NCBI GenBank assembly: GCA_910588255.1 | Contig: CAJUOM010000019.1 | Coordinates: 1-19,484, forward strand | Reading direction: 5' to 3' | DNA: 19,484 nucleotides | DNA from: an uncultured Alphaproteobacteria bacterium | GTDB taxonomy: Bacteria; Pseudomonadota; Alphaproteobacteria; RUG11792 | Shown here: positions 14,216-19,484 of the stretch, piece after piece | How the letters are laid out: each line of letters begins with the position of its first letter | Position numbering within the stretch: the first letter of the stretch is position 1 | Notes under the pieces: generated by a model | What the model saw: only the letters and a program-made list of their open reading frames with translations | Database searches by the model: none | Told to the model about the DNA's origin: nothing | Program-made: the position numbers and the translations under genes

Positions 14216-15382
14216 ATGAAACTTACTATAAATCAAAAAGTATTAGAAAAAACATTAGCCCATGCTAATTGGATTATTGAAAAAAAACAAGCTGTTCCTA
14301 TTTTAGGATACATTTTATTTGAGGCCATTCCGGAAAAAGGACTGAAAATTACTGCGACAAATATGGATATGACAATTGTAGATACTATTAATTGCGAAGT
14401 ACTTTCAGCGGGGAAATATTGTCTTCCTGCAGGACTTCTTTATGATATAACCAAGAAAATTAAAATAGGATCTGATATTGTCTTTGAATCTTCAAATGAG
14501 AATAACTCCATTCAAGTCACAAGTAATAAAGCGTCTTTCTCAATACATTATATGGATACAGATGGATTTCCGCCAATAGCTGATTTGGATTATGATGTAT
14601 CATTTATGATGAATACTGCTATTTTGAAAAAATCAATAGATGTTGCAAAAGTCGCAATGCTTCAAGATAATTCACGTTTTCATTTGAATGGAATACACAT
14701 GCATTATGAAAATGAACTTGGAAATATAAATATACGTTTTGTTGCAACTGATTTATTCAGAATTTCATGCGTATCAGCAAGCGCTCCTCAGGAAGTTCAA
14801 AAAATGGAACCTATTATTGTTTCGAAAAGAACTGTAACAGAGTTTTTAAAGTTAATTGATGGAAGCCCTGATAAAGAAACAAAGGTTTCTATTTCTGAAA
14901 ATAGAATTTCGTTCAGTTTACAATCTGCAGAGAATATTCAAACTGAGTTTAGTTCTCGTTTAATAAGTGGAACTTTCCCTGAATATAAAGCAGCTTTGGA
15001 TGTATCGAACGATAAAATATTAATTGTAAATACCTCAGATTTTATTGAAGCCTTGGATAGGGTAAGTACTGTTGTTGTGGATTCAACTAATTCTGTTAAA
15101 TTAAATATAGCTAGTGATAAGTTGGTTTTAAGTGGTGTCAGTCGAGAATTGGGAAGCGCCACAGAAGAGATAGAAGCGACTTTTAATGCTTTTGACCCTT
15201 TGGAAATTTGCTTTAATAGTCGGTATTTATTAGAAGTTTTACGTGAAATAGAAACTCCTCAAGTGAAACTTCTTCTGGCCGAAAGTAATTCATCAACTAT
15301 AATAAAACCAACGGATACAGATACTGCTCCAGATGTTGATATGGTTTTTGCTGTTATGCCTATTGAAATAGTAAAGAACTAA
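14216..15382 (+). CDS. dnaN: DNA polymerase III sliding clamp (beta)
   Basis: A 388-residue protein that dimerises into a ring around DNA and tethers polymerase III. It has the normal three-domain length, with MKLTINQKVLEKTLAHANWI at the start, RFHLNGIHMHYE and ATDLFRIS in the middle domain, FPEYKAAL and a C-terminal MPIEIVKN like the usual MPMRL ending. ATG 14216 is preferred because GGAG lies 6 bases upstream; a longer frame from 14204 overlaps pepA. It is cotranscribed with pepA rather than lying next to dnaA and recF. The 108 bases after it hold no obvious terminator. Confidence 0.95.
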   Translation: MKLTINQKVLEKTLAHANWIIEKKQAVPILGYILFEAIPEKGLKITATNMDMTIVDTINCEVLSAGKYCLPAGLLYDITKKIKIGSDIVFESSNENNSIQVTSNKASFSIHYMDTDGFPPIADLDYDVSFMMNTAILKKSIDVAKVAMLQDNSRFHLNGIHMHYENELGNINIRFVATDLFRISCVSASAPQEVQKMEPIIVSKRTVTEFLKLIDGSPDKETKVSISENRISFSLQSAENIQTEFSSRLISGTFPEYKAALDVSNDKILIVNTSDFIEALDRVSTVVVDSTNSVKLNIASDKLVLSGVSRELGSATEEIEATFNAFDPLEICFNSRYLLEVLREIETPQVKLLLAESNSSTIIKPTDTDTAPDVDMVFAVMPIEIVKN

Positions 15383-15490
15383 AAAATTCAGTCGCTTGTG
15401 AGCTCCTTGGATATTATAATGAATAGTCGTCATGTACATAGTTATTTTTCTAGAATCTGTGTATTTGATTGAATAAATCTGTGGTTTATG

Positions 15491-16720
15491 TCAGAAAACT
15501 TTTTCCTTTTTTATCCAATTTAAAATACATAAGGATGCAGCGATACTGCATAATATTCCAAACACAAATGGTCCTGATGAATTTTGTAAACCTAAATATT
15601 TCATTATATTGCAAGAAAATCCGGCTATGTTATTAGAAGCGAAAAGAACAATACCGTCTATTCCATAATATATAGCAAATGCAGTCCCTATTAATTGTGG
15701 ATGAGCTGTTTTTGCTATTATAGATCCAATTAATCCCTGTGTTGCTCCGATATGCAGACCGGAGAAAAGGTACACAGGAATCAAGGTTGTCAGGTTATAC
15801 GAAAAAATACCAAATAAATCCGCTGTTATTAACAAACAAATTCCAAATAATAAAATCTTTCTTTTATCAAATTTATCCGATATTTTTCCAATAGGTATTG
15901 CAATCAAAATGGCGCACATTTCATATAATGACATAAAAATCGGAAAGCTGGCAACATATTGAGGAAGAAGTTCCTTTGCTCGAAGAGTTATAAATCCTTC
16001 ACTAAATCGATTTAACATTAAAAATATAATTATAATTATGAACTTCCAATAGTTCTTCGACATATTTGCTATATCGCTGATTTTCCATTTTTGATTGTCG
16101 CGTTGCTGGTATAATTTGTTGTCATCGTATAGTCTCTTTATTCTTGTATTGAAAATATAAATCGCAATTAAAGTCGGAACTATAGATAACGAAAATATTA
16201 ACCTGAAATTTCGTCCAATACAAGAAATAATCATAGTTGTAATAAATGATCCGCAGAAAAATCCTGATAAATTCATCATGTGTCTGAATGAATAAGCTAA
16301 TCCTTTCTTAGATGATAATTCAGCAAAAATAGCATCTGAGGGGGCTTGGCGTAAACCTTTTGCGAATCTGTCGATTGATTTTGCCACAAATACAAAAAAT
16401 ATGTTAATCGAACATGCGAGAGAAAGTTTGCTTAGTGTTGTTAACATCATTCCCAATTTCAACATTGGTAATTTCTTTTTGAAAATATCCATTATGAAAC
16501 CGGCAAATAATTTCGCCATAAACGATAAGAATATTACAGAACCTTCAAGAAGTCCAAAGGATTTTGAATTTCCTCCAAGCTCATCAACAATAAATATCGG
16601 TAACAAAGAAAAAATCATTGAAGATGCCATGCCCCAACAAAAATGCATCCAGCAAAAGCAATTTACTATATGATTACTGTTTTCATTTTCTGAAACTGAA
16701 AAAAAGTTCTTAATTTTCAA
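15491..16720 (-). CDS. MFS transporter
   Basis: A 409-residue inner-membrane protein with about twelve helices in two halves. Motif A-like loops are visible as GFIMDIFKKKLPMLKLG (74-90) and GKISDKFDKRKILLFG in the second half. SIDRFAKGLRQAPSDAIFAE (115-134) is the loop after helix 4 seen in the DRxGKGxRxxPRDA group of putative efflux and metabolite MFS proteins. The substrate is unknown. The start is uncertain: TTG at 16720 is the best in-frame choice before an upstream stop, without a clear ribosome binding site; ATT three bases later is also possible. It runs opposite to clpB from a shared 175-base region and converges on dnaN. Confidence 0.85.
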   Translation of the reverse strand: MKIKNFFSVSENENSNHIVNCFCWMHFCWGMASSMIFSLLPIFIVDELGGNSKSFGLLEGSVIFLSFMAKLFAGFIMDIFKKKLPMLKLGMMLTTLSKLSLACSINIFFVFVAKSIDRFAKGLRQAPSDAIFAELSSKKGLAYSFRHMMNLSGFFCGSFITTMIISCIGRNFRLIFSLSIVPTLIAIYIFNTRIKRLYDDNKLYQQRDNQKWKISDIANMSKNYWKFIIIIIFLMLNRFSEGFITLRAKELLPQYVASFPIFMSLYEMCAILIAIPIGKISDKFDKRKILLFGICLLITADLFGIFSYNLTTLIPVYLFSGLHIGATQGLIGSIIAKTAHPQLIGTAFAIYYGIDGIVLFASNNIAGFSCNIMKYLGLQNSSGPFVFGILCSIAASLCILNWIKKEKVF

Positions 16721-16851
16721 AAAGATATCTTATTTTTAATCCCTATTTTCATTTTACTTGTTTTCAGAATAAGTTACAAGAAATTGCGATAACTTTTGTA
16801 TGAACGAAATGGTTATAATCTTATTGGGATATATAATTATTTAGAGAATTG

Positions 16852-16860
16852 TGATATAAT
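16852..16860 (+). promoter_or_regulatory. Extended -10 promoter before clpB; stacked TATAAT boxes
   Basis: TGATATAAT is a TGn-extended -10 box 35 bases before ATG 16896. Two more exact TATAAT hexamers lie at 16814-16819 and 16832-16837. No clear -35 box, CIRCE element or CCCCAT-type sigma32 -10 is visible in 16721-16895. Confidence 0.5.
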
Positions 16861-16895
16861 ATCTATTGGGAGCTTTGTTTTTGTATGGAGGAAAA

Positions 16896-19445
16896 ATGGA
16901 TTCTAAACAGATGACAAATTTAACCATGTTTATTTTGCAAACGGCTGTTGAATATGCAAAAAAACAAGGGCATCAGCAAATTACTCCATTTCATATCACA
17001 AAGTCTTTAATTAATCATAAAACAGAAAATATCATAGAAAAAATTCTTTCTTCAATAGATATGCCTAAATTTGAAAGAGAGATTGATGAAAAAATTGAGT
17101 CTCTTTCGAAGGTTAGTGGATCTGATGATATCTATATTTCAAGTGAACTGAATATTTTAATTCAGAAAATGAATAAAAGAGCCGAAGAGTTTCATGACAA
17201 ATATATAAGTTTGGATAATCTGATTTTTATTATTTTTTCAAATTCACCTATAAAGGAAATTTATATAAACAATGGTGGGAGGATTGAAATACTTGAACAA
17301 TTGATAGGAGAAATGCGTATGGGAAGAAATATTGATACAGAGAATGTAGAAGCAGGATTTGATGCATTGAATAAATATGCAACAGATCTGATAAAAGCAG
17401 CAAGTGAAGGAAAGTTAGATCCAGTTATTGGAAGAGATGAAGAGATAAGAAGAACTATTCAAGTCCTTTCCAGAAGAACGAAAAACAACCCTATTTTGAT
17501 TGGAGAACCTGGAGTTGGGAAAACTGCAATTGCAGAAGGTTTGGCTCAGAGGATTATTAAAAATGATGTTCCCGATTCTATTAAAAATCGACGCATTATG
17601 TCTTTGGATTTGGGAGCTCTTTTAGCTGGGGCAAAATTCAGAGGGGATTTCGAAGAAAGATTAAAATCTGTTTTAAAAGAGGTTTCTGAAGCTAATGACG
17701 TTATACTTTTTATAGATGAAATACACACGCTTGTTGGTGCAGGAAAATCTGATGGAGCGATGGACGCTTCAAATATGCTGAAACCAATGTTAGCTCGGGG
17801 AGAATTGAGATGTATTGGGTCAACAACTCTTGATGAATATCGTCAATATATTGAAAAAGATTCTGCATTTGCCAGACGATTCCAGCCTGTTTTTGTTGAT
17901 GAACCTAGTGTTTTGGATTCTATTTCTATTCTCAGAGGATTAAAAGAAAAATATGAATTACATCATGGTGTGAGAATCAGCGATTCTGCAGTCATAGCAG
18001 CTTGTACGTATTCTAATCGTTATATAACGGATCGATTTTTGCCTGATAAAGCAATAGATCTTATGGATGAAGCTGCAAGTAGATTAAAAATGATTATAGA
18101 TTCAAAACCTGAGAATATAGATGAATTAGATCGCAAAATAATGCAATTGAAAATAGAACAAGAGGTTTTGAAAAAAGAAACTGACAAGAATTCAAAAGAA
18201 CGGCTTGAGAAAATACAAAACGAATTGAATATATTGGAAGCAGATTCAAAGAAATTAAATGAGGCTTGGAATCTTGAAAAATCTAGCATAGAAGAAGTAA
18301 AAAATATAAAAGAAAAAATAGATAATTTAAAAACAAATGCTGAAATATCTCAAAGAAATGGTGATTTCGCAAAAGCGGGTGAGATTTTATATGGCGAAAT
18401 TCCGCCTCTTGAATCTAGGTTACATGAATTACAATCGAAGCAAAATGAAAAAACAACGAAAAATGAAGTAACAGAAGATGATATAGCCCTAGTTGTTTCA
18501 AGATGGACTGGGATACCTGTTGAAAAAATGTTGATGAGTGATAAAGATCGTTTACTTAGTATTGAAGAAAAATTAAAAGATTATGTTGTTGGACAAGATG
18601 AAGCTATACAAGCGATTGCTGATTGTATTAGACGTTCAAGATCCGGGATTTCTGATCCAAATCGTCCCATTGGCTCTTTCTTATTTTTAGGTCCAACTGG
18701 CGTTGGAAAGACAGAGTTATCAAAAGCATTAGCTGTATTTTTGTTTGATGATAAAAATAGTATGGTTAGAATAGATATGTCTGAATATATGGAAAAACAC
18801 TCTGTGTCAAGATTAATAGGGGCACCTCCAGGATATGTTGGTTATGAAAAAGGTGGGGAACTCACTGAAGCAATAAGAAGACGGCCTTATTCAGTTGTGT
18901 TGTTTGATGAAATTGAAAAAGCTCATAGCGATGTATTTAATATACTCTTACAAGTTTTAGATGAAGGTCATTTGACTGACGGCCTCGGAAAAAATGTAAA
19001 CTTCAAAAACACCATTATAATATTAACTTCTAATTTAGGATCCGAATTTTTCTTAAATAAAAATGCATCTAAAGATCTTGTAAAACAAGAAGTTATGATT
19101 AAGTTACAAGCAAGTATGCGTCCTGAATTAATAAATCGACTTGATGAAATAATTGTTTTTAATAGTTTAACGAAAGAAGACATAGGTGGAATTGTTGATA
19201 TACAATTGAAGGAATTATCTAAACGACTTCTTGAAAAAGAAATAAACCTGACTTTTGATAATAATGTGAAGAATTGGTTGTGTGAAATTGGATATGATCC
19301 TATATATGGCGCCCGTCCTTTGAAAAGAGCGATTCAAAAAAATATTGAGGATGTAATTGCAAAAGCCATTATTTCTGGAGAAATTAGCCCTAGTAGGCAG
19401 TATAATTTGACATATCAGGAAGGAGGGATAAAGATAAAATCATAA
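16896..19445 (+). CDS. clpB: ClpB disaggregase
   Basis: An 849-residue AAA+ chaperone that, with DnaK, rescues aggregated proteins. In order: N domain (about 1-145), AAA1 with Walker A GEPGVGKT (203-210) and Walker B LFIDE (271-275), the long coiled-coil middle domain (about 400-525, full length, which separates ClpB from ClpA and ClpC), and AAA2 with GPTGVGKT (599-606), pore GYVGYE (646-651) and VLFDE (668-672). The first pore loop reads GAKFRGDFEERL, with Phe248 where ClpB usually has Tyr. ATG 16896 is supported by GGAGG four bases upstream; an open frame begins at 16866. The gene is complete. It is divergent from the MFS gene. Confidence 0.96.
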   Translation: MDSKQMTNLTMFILQTAVEYAKKQGHQQITPFHITKSLINHKTENIIEKILSSIDMPKFEREIDEKIESLSKVSGSDDIYISSELNILIQKMNKRAEEFHDKYISLDNLIFIIFSNSPIKEIYINNGGRIEILEQLIGEMRMGRNIDTENVEAGFDALNKYATDLIKAASEGKLDPVIGRDEEIRRTIQVLSRRTKNNPILIGEPGVGKTAIAEGLAQRIIKNDVPDSIKNRRIMSLDLGALLAGAKFRGDFEERLKSVLKEVSEANDVILFIDEIHTLVGAGKSDGAMDASNMLKPMLARGELRCIGSTTLDEYRQYIEKDSAFARRFQPVFVDEPSVLDSISILRGLKEKYELHHGVRISDSAVIAACTYSNRYITDRFLPDKAIDLMDEAASRLKMIIDSKPENIDELDRKIMQLKIEQEVLKKETDKNSKERLEKIQNELNILEADSKKLNEAWNLEKSSIEEVKNIKEKIDNLKTNAEISQRNGDFAKAGEILYGEIPPLESRLHELQSKQNEKTTKNEVTEDDIALVVSRWTGIPVEKMLMSDKDRLLSIEEKLKDYVVGQDEAIQAIADCIRRSRSGISDPNRPIGSFLFLGPTGVGKTELSKALAVFLFDDKNSMVRIDMSEYMEKHSVSRLIGAPPGYVGYEKGGELTEAIRRRPYSVVLFDEIEKAHSDVFNILLQVLDEGHLTDGLGKNVNFKNTIIILTSNLGSEFFLNKNASKDLVKQEVMIKLQASMRPELINRLDEIIVFNSLTKEDIGGIVDIQLKELSKRLLEKEINLTFDNNVKNWLCEIGYDPIYGARPLKRAIQKNIEDVIAKAIISGEISPSRQYNLTYQEGGIKIKS

Positions 19446-19484
19446 AAATATTTTCAAAAGAGGGAAAAAAAGATATTGACAGGA

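Noticed and set aside
16866..16895. ATG or equivalent start upstream for ClpB
   Set aside because: GGAGG sits just before ATG 16896, and the ten extra residues do not resemble ClpB.
19476..19481. TTGACA after clpB as the -35 box of a next gene
   Set aside because: The window ends three bases later, so the -10 region and gene cannot be seen.

Overview
The window reads as chromosomal DNA of an AT-rich alphaproteobacterium, most likely a host-associated one of the Holosporales/Rickettsiales type. The evidence is a FYDLN_acid (TIGR02300) zinc-ribbon gene, an LdtR-type MarR regulator carrying the RGYYIGTNATYN signature, a DksA of the alphaproteobacterial GEPIGLKRLEARP type, very AT-rich intergenic DNA, and several short secreted proteins I do not recognise. 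The lineage is inferred from protein signatures, not from a marker gene or a tree.

Layout. Positions 1-197 hold half of a long palindromic repeat, followed by a clear sigma70-type promoter and a gene for a small exported NTF2/SnoaL-like protein, ending in a terminator shared with the convergent minus-strand block. That minus-strand block (5250 down to 840) reads: an EamA/DMT permease and the pseudouridine synthase RluD; an exported protein of unknown function with its own promoter; then tRNA-Gly(CCC), prmA and a short mreD, apparently one transcript. Positions 5251-6467 are gene-free and hold the second copy of the palindromic repeat, a 27-bp inverted pair, a run of 45 T, and several hairpins.

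From 6468 to 15382 the plus strand carries mostly housekeeping genes in tight clusters: a FYDLN_acid protein and trpS; an exported coiled-coil protein, a CorB/HlyC-type membrane protein and an alpha/beta hydrolase; dksA, era and a NuoJ-like membrane protein; the LdtR-type regulator; and pepA with dnaN. An MFS transporter (minus strand) is divergent from clpB, which is complete and ends 39 bases before the window end.

Functionally this is information processing and stress or proteostasis (PrmA, RluD, TrpS, Era, DksA, DnaN, ClpB, PepA) interleaved with transport (EamA, CorB-like, MFS). I see no CRISPR array, prophage, toxin-antitoxin pair or recognisable defence system. The most unusual structure is the 5.25-6.47 kb gap with its repeats. 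Second-tier points are a tRNA with C at position 55 abutting prmA, a Firmicutes-type TrpS, a DksA missing half its zinc ligands, and a palindrome covering the pepA promoter.
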